DNA of 64,000 bases, from NCBI GenBank assembly GCA_002104985.1, contig MCGO01000131.1, forward strand, positions 45,844-109,843. The letters run 5' to 3'. This DNA comes from Rhizoclosmatium globosum (Eukaryota; Chytridiomycota; Chytridiomycetes; Chytridiales; Chytriomycetaceae). The position numbers and the translations under genes are program-made. Under the pieces are notes generated by a model that had not been told where the DNA came from, did not search any database, and saw only the letters and a program-made list of their open reading frames with translations. Shown piece by piece: positions 1 through 13,752 of the stretch (position 1 is its first letter; the number at the start of each line of letters is the position of its first letter).

Positions 1-3000
1 TCGTCTTAACCATATTTTTGAACTTGTTTTAACCATCAAATTAGTCAAACTTGCTCTTCCTCTTGTCGAGAATATGGAAGCAGAGATTACTCGCCTATAT
101 AACCTCCTCGAAATGTATAAAATTCCCATCCAACCAACAGATCTGGCTCTATACCAAACATTGCTGCCGACGCTCCGCTCCTTGCAAGAATCTGTCGATA
201 TCTCTACTGATACAAAGGAAGAAAACATCACCCGATTTGCAACAGAGCTAGAGAAGGCTCTGAACGACCTGATGGGAGAAGTCAGTGATGTCCGAAATCG
301 TGCCCAAGATCCAATGGTTCTCAACTTGAGCTCGGACAGCAACATTGTGATTCGCTTTTTGGACGAATTGAAAGCCAACTTGAATGAAATTGAAGCCAAG
401 AAGAAACGATACGAATCGTGGGGAGAATTGTTCAAGAATGGTGGAATCACTGTCGGGCAACCAGAGGAGAAGCCTGCTACTGGTAGGGGACAGCCTCCGC
501 CACCTCCTACGGACGCTAAGAAGAAGCCTGTTTCGAGTGGAGAGTTGGAAGAGACTATGACTGAAGTACAACTTAAAAGCACGCTTTGGATCAGTTTGCG
601 CGAGTGGTCCAAGATGGCAAAGTAAGTATGAGTATTTTACTTAACGTTTATTAATTGTTCTGCAGCGATTGGAGAACGCAGCCGTTTGATTCGTTGAACA
701 TTGAAGAAATCAGTGCACAAATTCAAATTTATATGAAGACTGTGTATACTTTGGACAAGGGATTACCACCAAATGATGTTGTACCTAAATTGAAAGCTAT
801 GGTCGACGAGTTCAGAGTATGGTACCCAACCATTGTCGACTTGAGAAACCAAGCCTTGAAACCTCGACACTGGGAGCGTATACAAGATGCCATTGGCAAG
901 CAAATCAACAAAGATGAGACATTTACCTTAGGCAAACTCATTGAGATGCGTGTGTTCGACTTCAAAGACGAAATCTCGAACATCTCAAGTCAAGCTGGTT
1001 CCGAAGCTGCCCTTGAGGAGATGTTGGCCAAAGTAGTCAAAATCTGGAATGAGGCTGAATTTATTGTCATCAGCTACCGAGATGCGAAGGATGTGTTTAT
1101 TCTTGGAACTGTTGAGGATATTCAAACACTTTTGGAAGATTCGCAAGTAACTATTGCAACTATCAAGAGTTCAAGATTTATTGGACCCATTAAGGGTGAA
1201 GTTGAGAAATGGGACAGATCTCTTGCCTTATTTGCCGAAACTCTTGAAGCCTGGCTCACCTGTCAACGAAACTGGCTCTATCTAGAAAGCATTTTCTCCG
1301 CACCTGATATTCAACGGCAGCTTCCAGATGAAGCGCGAATGTTTTCGCAAGTGGACAGAAGCTGGAAAGACATTATGCGAAGAGTCGCAAGGAATCCAAA
1401 TGCAATTAAATCAGGCACTGTCCCTGGTTTACTGGAGACCCTTCAGCAAAACAACGCCCTATTGGACCAAATTCAAAAATGCCTGGAGGATTATTTGGAA
1501 TCAAAGCGTCTGTTGTTTCCGCGGTTCTACTTCTTGTCCAACGACGAGTTGCTTGAAATTTTATCTCAAACAAGAAATCCGCAAGCTGTGCAGCCACATC
1601 TCAGCAAATGTTTTGATGCTATCAAAAGTTTGGACTTTAACTCAAATGATCCCAAGAGTATCGATATCGCTGCTATGGTCAGTCCTGAGGGTGAACGTGT
1701 AGGCTTCATTAAAATGATCAAAGCGAGAGGAAATGTTGAGGCTTGGTTGGGAGCAGTCGAAGAGGCAATGTTCGCCATCCTTCGTCGATTAGTTAAAATT
1801 GCTATTAGTGAATATGAGCCAAACAAAAGAGCTGCATGGGTTATGGACCATGCAGGCCAAGTTGTTGTGACTGGAAACCAAATCATTTGGACGCGGGACG
1901 TCAGTGAAGCGATCAAATCGCCTGACCCCAACAAAGCGCTTACAACATTAAAACAAGATTCCATCAATAATTTGTCACAATTGGCTGGACTTGTACGAGG
2001 GGAGTTAACGAAAATTCAACGTGCAATCCTTGGGGCGTTAATAACTATTGATGTTCATAATCGTGATATTGTACAAGGTTTAGTCCAAGCCAGAGTGACA
2101 GGTTTGGCGGACTTTGAGTGGACAAAGCAGCTCCGATATTACTGGTACGTGAAGTCGTTATATACTATGATATCTGACGGTAATACTAGGGATATGGATT
2201 TGGATACATGCAATGTTAAAATGTCATCCGCAGTGTTTTCGTACGGTATGTTTTGAATTCAGTTTCTACGGCATTAATGATAACACTAGGTTATGAATAT
2301 TTGGGATGTTCACCTCGTCTTGTAATTACGCCACTGACGGACAGGTGTTATTTGACTTTGACTGGAGCCATGCAACTCAATTTGGGTGGATCTCCCGTTG
2401 GACCAGGTTTGTCACGTATAGAGTATCTTTGTAGTTGATATTCTTATGTTTTTCAGCCGGAACTGGAAAAACGGAAACTGTCAAGGATCTCGCGAAGGCT
2501 CTTGCACGGCAATGTGTGGTATTCAATTGTTCCGATGGCTTGGATTACAAAATGATGGGCAAAATGTTTGCTGGATTGGCACAATCTGGAGCGTGGGCTT
2601 GCTTCGACGAGTTCAATCGAATTGATATCGAAGTGTTGTCTGTCATAGCCCAACAGCTACTCACCATCAAAGCTGCGAAAGATATGAAGGCGATTAAGTT
2701 CAACTTTGAGGGACGCGAAATTCGGTTAATTGACACATGTGCAGCGTTTATTACAATGAATCCAGGATACGCGGGAAGAACCGAGCTTCCAGATAACTTA
2801 AAGGCTCTATTCCGGCCTATTTCTATGATGATTCCAGGTTTGGGACCTCGAATAAGTTTAAGTCTAACTAATTTTCCTCAGATTATGGTCTCATCGCGGA
2901 AATAATGCTATTTTCAGAAGGATTTGAGAGTGCCAAAAAGTTTGCAGGGAAGGTCGTGAATTTATACAAGCTTTGCTCAGAACAACTTTCGCAACAAGAT

Positions 3001-6000
3001 CATTATGACTTCGGGTGCGTAAATTCTCTTGTACAAACTGTGCTAAACGTCTTATTAGTATGCGAGCTGTAAAATCCGTACTGATAATGGCTGGTGCACT
3101 TAAGCGAGCAAGTCCAGAACTTGTTGAAGAAGTGGTTTTGATTCGTTCGTTAAGAGATTCTAATCTTCCCAAATTTTTGGAGGAAGATGTATGCCTCTTT
3201 GCCGGTATTCTACAAGATCTATTCCCTGGGGTTGTCATTATCGAGAAAGATTTCAGCCTTCTCATTAATGCGTTCAAAGATGTTATGAGCGAGCGTTCGC
3301 TGGAAGTTGTGGACTCCTTTATAACAAGAATATGCCAGCTTTACGAAACTATGAGGATTCGACACGGTGTTATGCTTGTTGGGTGAGACATTTGATTCAG
3401 TTTTACAAAAGACTCACTGTGTACTATAGGCCCACGGGTGGTGGTAAAACTACTTGTTACGAAATTCTCAGAGACGCGAATACGCTGCTGAAAGAAAAGT
3501 ATCCAAATAATCAAGATTTTGCGAAAGTCAAAACCTGGGTTTTGAATCCAAAGTGTGTTGCAATGACGGAACTTTATGGCCAATTTAATCTAGCAACTAT
3601 GGAGTGGAAAGATGGTTTGATTGGAACCATTTTTAGGGCTCAAGTTGCGGATGACACCCCAGATGAAAAATGGACAGTCTTGGATGGCCCTGTCGATGCT
3701 CTCTGGATTGAAAACATGAACACAGTCTTAGATGATAACAAACTGCTGACGTTAATCAACGGCGAACGAATCAAAATGAACAACACCATGCACATGTTGT
3801 TTGAAGTAATGGATTTAGCGGTCGCGTCTCCTGCAACTGTATCTCGTTGCGGAATGGTGTATATGGATCCTGCAAGTCTTGGATGGTGGCCTTACTTCAG
3901 TTCTTGGCTTCGAAAGCTCCCATCCTACGTCCAAGACGATGCCAAAGACCACCTACGGATGCTATTTCACGACTACGTTGAAAAGGGCCTTCGTTTCGTC
4001 AGAAAAAGCTGTACAGAATTTGTGCCATCCGTCAACTTCAACCTCGTTGTGTCACTTTGCAACCTTTTGTCCACGTTTCTCGCCAAAGAGGATGAAATTG
4101 ATTTCAAGGCGGAAATAATGGAGTTGAGAGGAGTTTTGAACCACATTTTTGTGTTTTGCTACACTTGGTCAATTGGTGGCAACCTTGCGGATGGAAATCA
4201 AGAAAGATTTGACACGTTCTTGCGGGATATGATTGATGGTCACCCTATCCCTGATTTTTCGATGCCATCATCGAATTCCATATTTGCTCATTATGTGGAC
4301 ATCAAGCGTCGAACATTCAGTGTCTGGGAAGACATAGTGCCATCATTTAATTACTCGAAAGATATACCTTACTTTCAAATGATTGTTCCAACACCGGACA
4401 CAGTCAAATATGCATATTTACTCGAAGCTCTTTTGACAAATAGCTTCAGAACACTCTTTACTGGAGGTACCGGCGTTGGAAAGTCAGTCATTGTTCAAGA
4501 CCTTCTTAACAGAATTAGCAAACCCAAAGGATACATTCCAATTCCACTCAACTTTTCAGCACAAACGAACAGCGAGCAAACTCAGCAAATTATGGAATTG
4601 AAGCTTGAAAAGAAAAGAAAGAGTTTTGGTGCCCCGAATGGTTTCAACAAAATCGTTTTGTTTGTTGATGACTTAAATATGCCCAAACTCGACACGTATG
4701 GATCTCAACCTCCAATTGAGCTCATTCGCCAATTTATTGACTTTGGGGGATTCTACGATCGAGAAAAGCTGATTTGGAAGTCAATTGTTGATATTGAGTT
4801 AATTGCATGCTGTGCGCCACCTGGCGGAGGTCGTAACAACGTGACACCTCGTTTCTTACGTCATTTTAATATGCTTAACATCCCTGCTCCAAGCGAAATG
4901 TCTCTTTCCAAAATATTTAAATCAATTGTTGAGGGATTCCTTAAGCCATTCGCTCAAGAAGTAAAAACTTCAACAGATGCAATTGTAAACTCTGCAGTTG
5001 AAATATATCATAGTATGTGCACTCAGCTGCTTCCAACTCCTGCCAAGTCTCACTATACGTTCAATTTGCGAGATCTATCGAAAGTTGTGCAAGGTATTCT
5101 CCAGTTACAACCTGCCAATGTCAGCGTTAAAGCCGACATTGCGAAAGCTTTTATTCATGAATCCTCGCGTGTATTTCATGATCGGTTGATTGATGAACCA
5201 GATCGCTTATTCTTCTTCAAACTTGTCTCTGAGCTTGTTGATCGCAACTTTGGAGTCAATATACCAAAGGACATTCTAGTTGAGAAACCAATCATGTTCG
5301 GAGATTTTCATAAGAGAGGAGTACCTATTGAAGAACGGCAGTATATTGAGTTCACGGACATGAAGGTCATGAACACGTTGCTTGAAGAATACCTTGAAGA
5401 ATACAACGTAACGCATAGCAAAGATATTCGTCTCATCTTCTTCATGGACGCCAAACAACATGTATCACGTATATCTAGAATAATACGACAGCCGCGAGGA
5501 AATGCCCTGTTGGTTGGTGTTGGTGGATGTGGTAAACAATCCCTCACCAGGCTTGCTTGCCATATTTCAGATTATCAATGCATTCAAATCGAGCTCACAC
5601 GAACATATGATACGGTAGAATGGCGTGAGGATTTGAAAAGGCTGTATCGCCTTGCAGGAGTGGACGGTAAAAACACTGTGTTCCTCATGTCCGATACCCA
5701 AATCAAGAAGGAAACTTTCCTGGAGGATATCAACAGTATATTGAACTCAGGAGAAGTACCTAATTTGTTTGAGTTCGACGAACGCGAGAAGATTTTAGGA
5801 GAATTGAGACCAGTAGCAAGGGAAAAGGGTCTGCCAGAAGATCGGGATTCAGTGCAGCAGTTCTTTATTAATCGAGTCAGAGATAATTTGCACATTGTCT
5901 TGGCTACAAGTCCAGTTGGAGATGCATTTAGAAATCGATGTCGAATGTTTCCATCGTTAGTGAATTGCTCCGTAAGTGTTTATAGTTTACTCTGCTCCTT

Positions 6001-9000
6001 GTCTTACATTTTATCAGACAATCGATTGGTTCGACGAATGGCCCAAGGATGCTTTGTTGTCAGTTTCCAAAAGGTTCTTTGAATTCGTTGACCTTGGATC
6101 AGATGATATGAGAGACAAAATATCGAGTATGTGCGTTGAGATTCATGCATCGGTTGGAGCTACTGCAAAGCGCTTCTACGCAGAGCTTCGTCGACGATAC
6201 TACACGACACCAACATCATACCTGGAGCTTATTAACTTGTATACGGCTATGCTTCATGAAAAACGAAAGGAGCTAGGGTCTGCCAGAGATCGTCTGAAGA
6301 ATGGATTGAGCAAGCTTTTGGAGACAAACCAACTGGTCGCAAATATGCAAATCGAACTAGAAGAACTTGGCCCGGAGCTCAAGCAGAAAGCCACAGACGT
6401 AGAGGCCTTGATGGTGAAAATTGCGAAAGACCAGGAAATGGCTGACGGTGTTAGAAAAGTCGTAGGAGATGAAGAAGCCATCGTCCGAGATAAAGCTATT
6501 GTCACAGAGTCAATTGCCGCAGACGCTCAAAGAGACTTAGACGAAGCATTACCAGCCCTGAATGCAGCCTATAAAGCTTTGGATGCGCTCGAAAAAAAAG
6601 ATATTGCTGAATTGAAAGTTTTCTCGAAACCGCCCGATCTTGTACTGCTAGTATTGGAAGCGATCTGTATTCTATTTAAAGTTAAGCCAGATTGGGAAAG
6701 CAGTAAGAAGCTTCTTTCTGATCCACAGCTCATGAAGAAAATGGCCGAATATGACAAAGACAACATCCCCGAATCCATCACAAAGAAATTGAGAAAGTAC
6801 ATTGAAAATCCTATTTTTAACCCAGAATCTGTCGAAAAAGTGAGCAGAGCTTGTAAATCAATGTGTATGTGGGTGATAGCTATGGACATTGTAAGTGTGA
6901 TTGAAAGTTAACGATTGTTACTAACATACCCCACTAGTATTCTCGAGTATTCAAGGAAGTTTTGCCAAAGAAAAAGCGCTTGGAAGAAGCCCAAACTACT
7001 CTGGAAGCCACTATGGCCAAGCTGGCTGAAAAAACAGCAGCATTACAAGAAGTCGAGGATCAGCTAACGAAACTGAAAGAAACATACGAAGCCTCAATTA
7101 AAAGTAAGAGAGTACTCTCTGAAAAAATGGAAGAGACTACTCGAAGACTTGCTCGTGCGAGCAAATTGACACTTGCACTAGCGGATGAGCAAGTTCGTTG
7201 GGCAGAGTCAGTAGAAGCGCTTTCTTCTCAAATAGACGCGCTTGTTGGAAATATGTTCTTGTGTGCAGCGTCAGTCGCATATTATGGCGCATTTACTTCC
7301 AACTATAGACAGGATCTAATAATTTTGTGGATTCGAAAATGCCAAGAGATTGGAATTCCAGTTTCAGAACACTTCAATATTTTGGACCATTTAGCAGACC
7401 CTGCAGTTGTTCGTGATTGGAACATTCAAGGATTGCCTTCTGATCAGCTTTCTACCGAGAATGGAATTCTTGTAACCAGAGGACGCAGATGGCCGTTAAT
7501 GATTGATCCACAGGGTCAAGCAAATCGCTGGATTCGTGCGATGGAAGGAACGAACTTAAAAATAATTAAGCTCAGTGATTCTAAGTTTCTGCGGTCTTTG
7601 GAGAATGCGGTTCGAACCGGGCAGGCAATTTTGATGGAAGATGTGGGCGAACAGTTGGATCCGGCGATTGAACCACTTCTATTAAAACAAACAATCAGGC
7701 AAGGTGGGCGATTGTTGATGAAACTTGGAGATTCGGTTGTTGAGTACGATCGAAATTTCAAACTTTACATCACAACAAAATTGGCAAACCCGCATTATTT
7801 ACCCGAAGTCTGCATCAAAGTTACCATCATCAACTTTACAGTCACAAAGCAAGGACTAGAAGGGCAGCTTCTCGCAGATGTTGTAAAAATTGAAAGGCCA
7901 GAATTGGAGGAACAGAGGAACAGCTTAATTGTCAGCATTTCAAACGACAAGAAGCAGCTCAAAGACATCGAAGAGAAAATTTTGAAGCTCTTATTCAACT
8001 CAGAAGGGAATATCCTTGATGATGAAGAACTGATTAACACGCTGAACCAATCCAAAGTCACCTCAGCAGCTATCAAAGAAAGAGTTGCTCTTGCGGAGAA
8101 AACTGAAGTGGAAATCAACTTCGCTCGTGAAAAATATAGACCTGTTGCAATTCGAGGATCCGTCCTTTACTTCGTTATTGCAGATCTTGGAGAGCTTGAT
8201 CCTATGTACCAGTTTTCACTCAAATACTTCAAAAATTTGTTCAATCAATGTATTACAGAAAGTGAAAAGGCTGATGATTTACAAGTCCGAATCAAAATTC
8301 TATGTAAAAACACAACTTACTCAATTTTCAGCAACGTTTCACGAGGACTGTTTGAAGCGCATAAATTAATTTATGCCTTCATGATTTGTGCGGCGATTTT
8401 GCGACAACGCGAGTCGATCTCTGAAAATGAGTGGAACTTCTTTATTCGTGGAAGTAATCGACTGAACGGAGAAAACCCTCCTAAACCTGAAAGTCAGTTT
8501 ATCACTGATATGATTTGGAATAATTTATGTGACTGTGCTCTGGCAGTGGAGACATTCAAGAGTGTCCAAGAGCATGTTTACACATTCGGTGCAGAATGGG
8601 ATGAGATGATGGAATGTGCCGATCCATACAGCAAACGAATTCCGAGTGAACATATCCTAATGCTAACAGACTTTCAGCGGCTAATGCTTGTGAAGATTCT
8701 TCGAGAAGAAAAACTGGTTCCTTCAATAATCAGCTTTGTCAGCAGGAACCTGGGTCAAGAATTCATTGATATCCCACCGTTAGATTTAGTGAAAGTGTAT
8801 AAGGATACGACTTCAAAGCTCCCCATGATCTTCATTCTGTCTTCTGGTTCCGATCCCATCGCTGGTTTGATGAAAATGGCAGCCAGCAAGGAATTTAACA
8901 TGCAAGATCGATTGCATATGATTTCTTTAGGACAGGGACAAGGGCCTATTGCCGAGGAATTAATTCGTAGAGCAACAATGCAGGGAGATTGGCTTTTCCT

Positions 9001-10928
9001 TCAGAATTGCCACTTGGCTGCAAGCTGGATGAATAGACTGGAGACCATTATCAAAGGATTTGCCGACATGGAGATGAATCACAACTTCCGACTCTTTTTG
9101 TCGTCAATGCCATCGAAAGTATTCCCCTCCTCTGTTCTACAGGATGGAGTGAAAGTTACAAATGAGCCACCGAAGGGTCTTCGTGCAAATTTGGCAAGAT
9201 CATTTGCAGACATTTCCAAAGACTTGTTTGATGTACATCCGCCTCAGGGTGTTAAATTCAAGAAACTTCTTTTTGGTGTTTGCTTCTTCAACGCCATTAT
9301 TCAAGAGCGAAGTAAGTTGACGCTAGTTAATTTAATTGTTATTAACGGATCTTAGAGAAATTTGGGCCTCTCGGCTGGAATATTTGTTACGACTGGAGTA
9401 ACAGCGACCTGGAAGTTTCAATCACAATATTAAAGAATATTCTGCTTGACAATAAGCAGATTCCTTGGGATGCTCTTTTATATCTTACAGGTGAAATCAC
9501 GTTTGGAGGCCGAGTGACTGATGATTGGGATCGTCGTACTGTCCGTTCTATTCTCGCCAAGTACTACACACCAAACATCATACAGGATTCGTATAAATTC
9601 TCACCTTCTGGTATTTATTTTGCTCCACCGGATGGAGACTTAAACAGCTTCAAGAACTACATTGATTCCATGCCATTCACTGAAGAACCAAGTATCTTTG
9701 GAATGCATGAAAACGCAAACATCAGTTACCAACTTCAAGAATCACGAAGAGTTGTCAAGACTGTACTTGATGTACAACCGAGGCTTGTAAGTGGAGGAAG
9801 CGGAAAGACGAGCGAAGAAGTTGTCATGGATGTTGCGACAACTATTTTGGACGGACTGCCTGAGTTTCTGTACATTGATTTATTTGCTATTGAGGACGCA
9901 GCAACTGGGGCTGGAGATGGCAACTCGATTGACTTGTTCGCCAAAGGAAGTGATGGACGAATGCTGAATTCTCTAAGCACTGTGTTGATGCAAGAATCAA
10001 ACAGGTTCAACAAACTTCTGAAAGTTGTCAAAAGCAGCTTAGGTTACTTGATCAAAGCTGTGAAGGGCTTGGTTGTAATGAGTGCCGAGTTGGAATTGGT
10101 TTATCAAAGCTTATTGAACAACGAGGTTCCAAAGGCATGGGCAAATGCCGCGTACCCGTCGTTGAAGCCACTTGCAGGATGGGTGAAAGATTTACACCTG
10201 AGAATTGGTGAATTGGACACCTGGATAAACAACGGTCAACCTCCATGTTTCTGGTTGCCAGGATTCTTTTTCCCTCAAGGGTTCCTGACAGGAGTCTTGC
10301 AAAATATGGCACGAAAGTACAATATTCCAATTGATAGTCTTATGTTTGCCTACAAAGTTTCAGAGTATGAGGAGGGTGACCCAGGAATTGTAAATGATGT
10401 ATCTGCTGTCACAGCAAAAATGAGGATGTTTAAGACTGCACCAAGCACCTCACAAGCACAGGGATATTCTGGGTTTCCACGATCTAGTCAGCTATATCCT
10501 GACGAAGATGGTGTCTTAATTCGGGGCTTATTCATTGAAGGTGCTCGATGGGATCGAGAGAGACGTGTCTTATCAGATTCGCTTCCAATGGAGATGTTTT
10601 CGGTATGTGTTTATGTGTTTTTCAATGCCAGATATTCAATTTAACTTAAACTGTCAGACTATGCCCCTATTGCGTTTTATTCCAAGTCAAGTGGTACAAA
10701 GAGAGGGAGGCTTATACGTCTGCCCTCTTTACAAAACTTCTGCAAGGGCGGGAACTTTAACAACAACTGGGCAGTCCTCCAATTTTATAGTACCAGTAAA
10801 TATCCCCACAGATAAACCTCAAGATTACTGGATTTCCAAAGGAGTCGCATTGTTGGTGAGTAAACTGTCAAAAAGTTACAATTTAACTCATTCGTAACAT
10901 TCAAAAACAGTGCCAATTGAACGAATGA
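1..10928 (+). CDS. DNAH6: Axonemal inner-arm dynein heavy chain, DNAH6 type (5' end outside window)
   Basis: Motor subunit of a single-headed inner dynein arm, which slides axonemal doublets in the zoospore flagellum. Thirteen exons: 2-621, 666-2144, 2190-2245, 2290-2406, 2457-2837, 2882-3014, 3059-3382, 3430-5971, 6018-6890, 6938-9311, 9356-10602, 10658-10855, 10911-10928; they sum to 3453 codons plus stop. The open frame runs off the left edge, so several hundred N-terminal residues lie upstream. In the visible protein: linker region (about 1-750), AAA1 P-loop GTGKTET (about 760) with Walker [12 protein letters not shown]2 PTGGGKTT (about 1037), AAA3 GGTGVGKS (about 1381), AAA4 GVGGCGKQS (about 1733), coiled-coil stalk around 1950-2270 with the microtubule-binding tip, then AAA5/6 and the C-terminal domain. 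[20 protein letters not shown] and RDSNLPKF recall DNAH6 more than DNAH1 or DNAH7, from memory only. All introns are 44-55 nt. Confidence 0.93.
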
Positions 10929-11216
10929 ACTTGTGTTTTGCTCCTGCTTCTTTGCTTAATAAAATATTATGATTATCAGAGAGGTTTCATTAAAAATGAT
11001 TTGTTAAGTGTTCATTGTGAGTGAAGCGAGCTGTAAAATCACATAAGTGAATAAAGAATGCACATTGTTTGGGTTGATTTTGGCACCTCTCCTTTGGAAA
11101 TAAGTAAAGCTATGTCGGGATGGGGTATTGGAAGTAACATAATGAAAGCAATCTCAGCGGCGAGAATTGATGTGATTCCTTTGAGTGCCAATCATTAAAA
11201 AAACACAATCTATTTT

Positions 11217-13560
11217 ATGTTTTTTGATTTGCCTTTGATAGACAATGGAGGGAAAGATGCCATTGTTCTTGGTTGGAAATACTTCACCCTTCACAGCAAG
11301 CCAAAAATGACGGACTGTGATTTGCTCCATGGACTATATCACTGGATACCATCTGGAGATGAATGTTGTCGTACGTCAAACGCGGTCGATTGTTCAAATG
11401 GAAATGTATCAGAGCTGTATGTTGAGATCACGATCGTCCCGATAAACTTTAATTCTTTTGAGTAGACGCCTGATTGGACCCGATTATTCTCGACCTTTCC
11501 CGATGGAAATAACTCAACTGACATGGCTCAAGGGCTTGTGAGTCTTCCTGCAAAAAAAATGAAGTTCTCAATAAAATTCAGGACTTTGATCGCAACCAAC
11601 ATCACTGGAAGCATACCTTCGGAAATCAGTCAACTACAACAACTAACACTTCTGTAATCCGGATCCGTATATTTTATTATTGAATGTTAAAGTTTTAAAT
11701 GCAGTCAGATTTCGTTACCACCAGGAAGTATATCAGGCCCAATTCCAACAGAACTGGGACTTTTATTGAATTTAAAGCGATTGTAAATTAATATCTGTTC
11801 TGTTGCTTGTTTCTGATTATCGTTTAGGGTTATAACGGGACTCGGAGCACCCAATGCACGTCTATCAATAAATGGAACCATTCCATCGCAACTGGCTCGA
11901 CTAACAAACTTGGAATATCTGTAAAAAATTAATTTTGACTTTATTGAGCCTTACTGAGAGAATCAGAGCTATATCATCTACTTCTGTAACTGGAGCAATC
12001 CCAACTGAACTTGGGAGGTTGTCACAGCTATCATCTTTAAGTCTGGAATGGAACTATCTGTCTGGAACACTACCATCGGAAATCGGTAACTTGCAGAAGC
12101 TCACAGGCTTGTAAGAGATATTCTTGTAATCCCAGCATTGCTAATATCATTCAGGGATATAAATAATAACCAGCTCCGAGGATCGCTGCCAACCTCTCTT
12201 GGAAACCTGACTCTCATTCAAAACATGTGAGGGTTTAGATTGATTGATGACGGATTCTAATTTGTTGGACAGAGACGTGGGTAATAACTTTTTTTCGGGC
12301 GCTATTCCAACCGAACTTGGTAAATTATCACAACTTTTAACAATGTGAGTGCTTTATTTTAAGAGAGTTGATTCTTAACGGACATACGCAGACGATTTAG
12401 CGATAATAATCTGAGTGGATATGTCCCAGCTGAGCTATACAGCATAAATGGAATTCTATCCATGTAAGCCTTTATTCAACTTTTGAAGTTTTGGCTAATA
12501 CATTTCTTATAGTATGTGGGAAAACAACCCGCTCTTGTCGTCCAACAGTTTCCTGATCTTTGATGCTGCTGAAATAGAAGCTCATGAGAAATTAACGAAA
12601 GCGCTTGTGGTTATAACGGCTCTATTTCTAATTATTGTCGCTGCCTATGTTCCTCTTGAGTCATACAAAAAGGGAGTCGGGATAAACATCAAAAAAATGA
12701 CTAACGCATTCAATTTGACGCTGTTTCTTATGGGGCTCACGTTATTCATCATGGCTCTAATTCACAAGTTCACTGAATATGGTATAACGGAGGACGACTT
12801 TGGATACGGTACCCTCCTCCTTGGGATCTGTAATGCAACATTTCAGCTGTCATATATCAAGTATTCATACGCACGGAGTCAAAATATTATTGAAACTGTG
12901 GCGTCGCAGGTATCGTGGATTGCAAGGGGTTTTGATATGCTGGCACCAATTATTTACGTTCAAGTTATTCCCGCGGCGTTGCTTCTTGCTCCTTCACTGA
13001 GATATGATTCATTATATGCACTCAATTTTATTCTTCCGACTATTGCGATGGGTTGTACAGCGCTCTTTGATTTTCTGCTGATTGGGGCGTTTTCAGTCTT
13101 TATACACAAGAAAACAAGGATTGGATCTGATGAGACTCTTGATCCTCGGTTTCTTATTGTTAGTCGATACGGAATTGCGGCAAATATGATGTACCTTGTG
13201 GCAATAATCATTGAATGGGTAGTGGTTGGAGGTGACAAGTCAGTCGGTACACTAGCGATTCCACTGTTCTGGTTTAGACACAAAGCTATTATGCAAACAA
13301 TATTCATGCTAGGCGCTTCTATCATTCTGTTAATTATGAAGATTGCTTTGTATCTGAACCAGAAAAGGGAAGACAAGAGAGCAAGGACGAACCTCAAACG
13401 AGCTAAACAAATTGTTGAAGGAAAAACTTCTGAAGCAACATCATCGGCTCGTGAATCAAGCGTTATTCATGTTCTGAATTTGGGTTCGAGTTGGAAAATC
13501 GGTGCAACTTCGAAACTGGGGACCGAGCCGTCCTTGGCTACATCTGGAACATTACTATGA
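11217..13560 (+). CDS. Leucine-rich-repeat protein with C-terminal seven-helix membrane domain
   Basis: Putative cell-surface receptor: extracellular-type plant-like LRRs followed by seven hydrophobic helices. Exons 11217-11416, 11466-11537, 11582-11653, 11705-11782, 11828-11920, 11961-12110, 12155-12226, 12273-12344, 12392-12463, 12513-13560 (642 aa if the start is right). The first exon holds a Cys-paired LRR cap (DCDLLHGLYHW, then DECC). Each following exon carries one or two repeats of the form (T/S)G.IP.ELG.L..L. Helices lie at about residues 324-341, 359-379, 391-411, 434-452, 464-490, 508-531 and 552-574, followed by a basic, Ser/Thr-rich tail. Every intron is phase 2 and five exons are exactly 72 bp. 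No signal peptide is encoded at the chosen ATG, so a 5' exon is probably missing from this model. I do not recognise a named family for the whole protein; ligand and signalling partner are unknown. Confidence 0.75.
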
Positions 13561-13752
13561 GCCCAAACCGTCGTTTATTTACATTTTTTCTTTTCCTTAA
13601 TTTTTTGATACCTATCGGCTCACTTTCTATGCGTTCCAAGTCCGACTTAAATAATACAAAAACAGCGGTGAGAAGGGGTCATACACCGCGATTCCATCGT
13701 TTCAATGATTGTGTCTGGACTCGCTGAGCTCACTTGAAATAGCAAGAAAAGA

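Noticed and set aside
8301..8323. Possible intron in the dynein gene near ...[10 protein letters not shown]
   Set aside because: The read-through protein matches the conserved TT...NVSRGLFE region without a gap.
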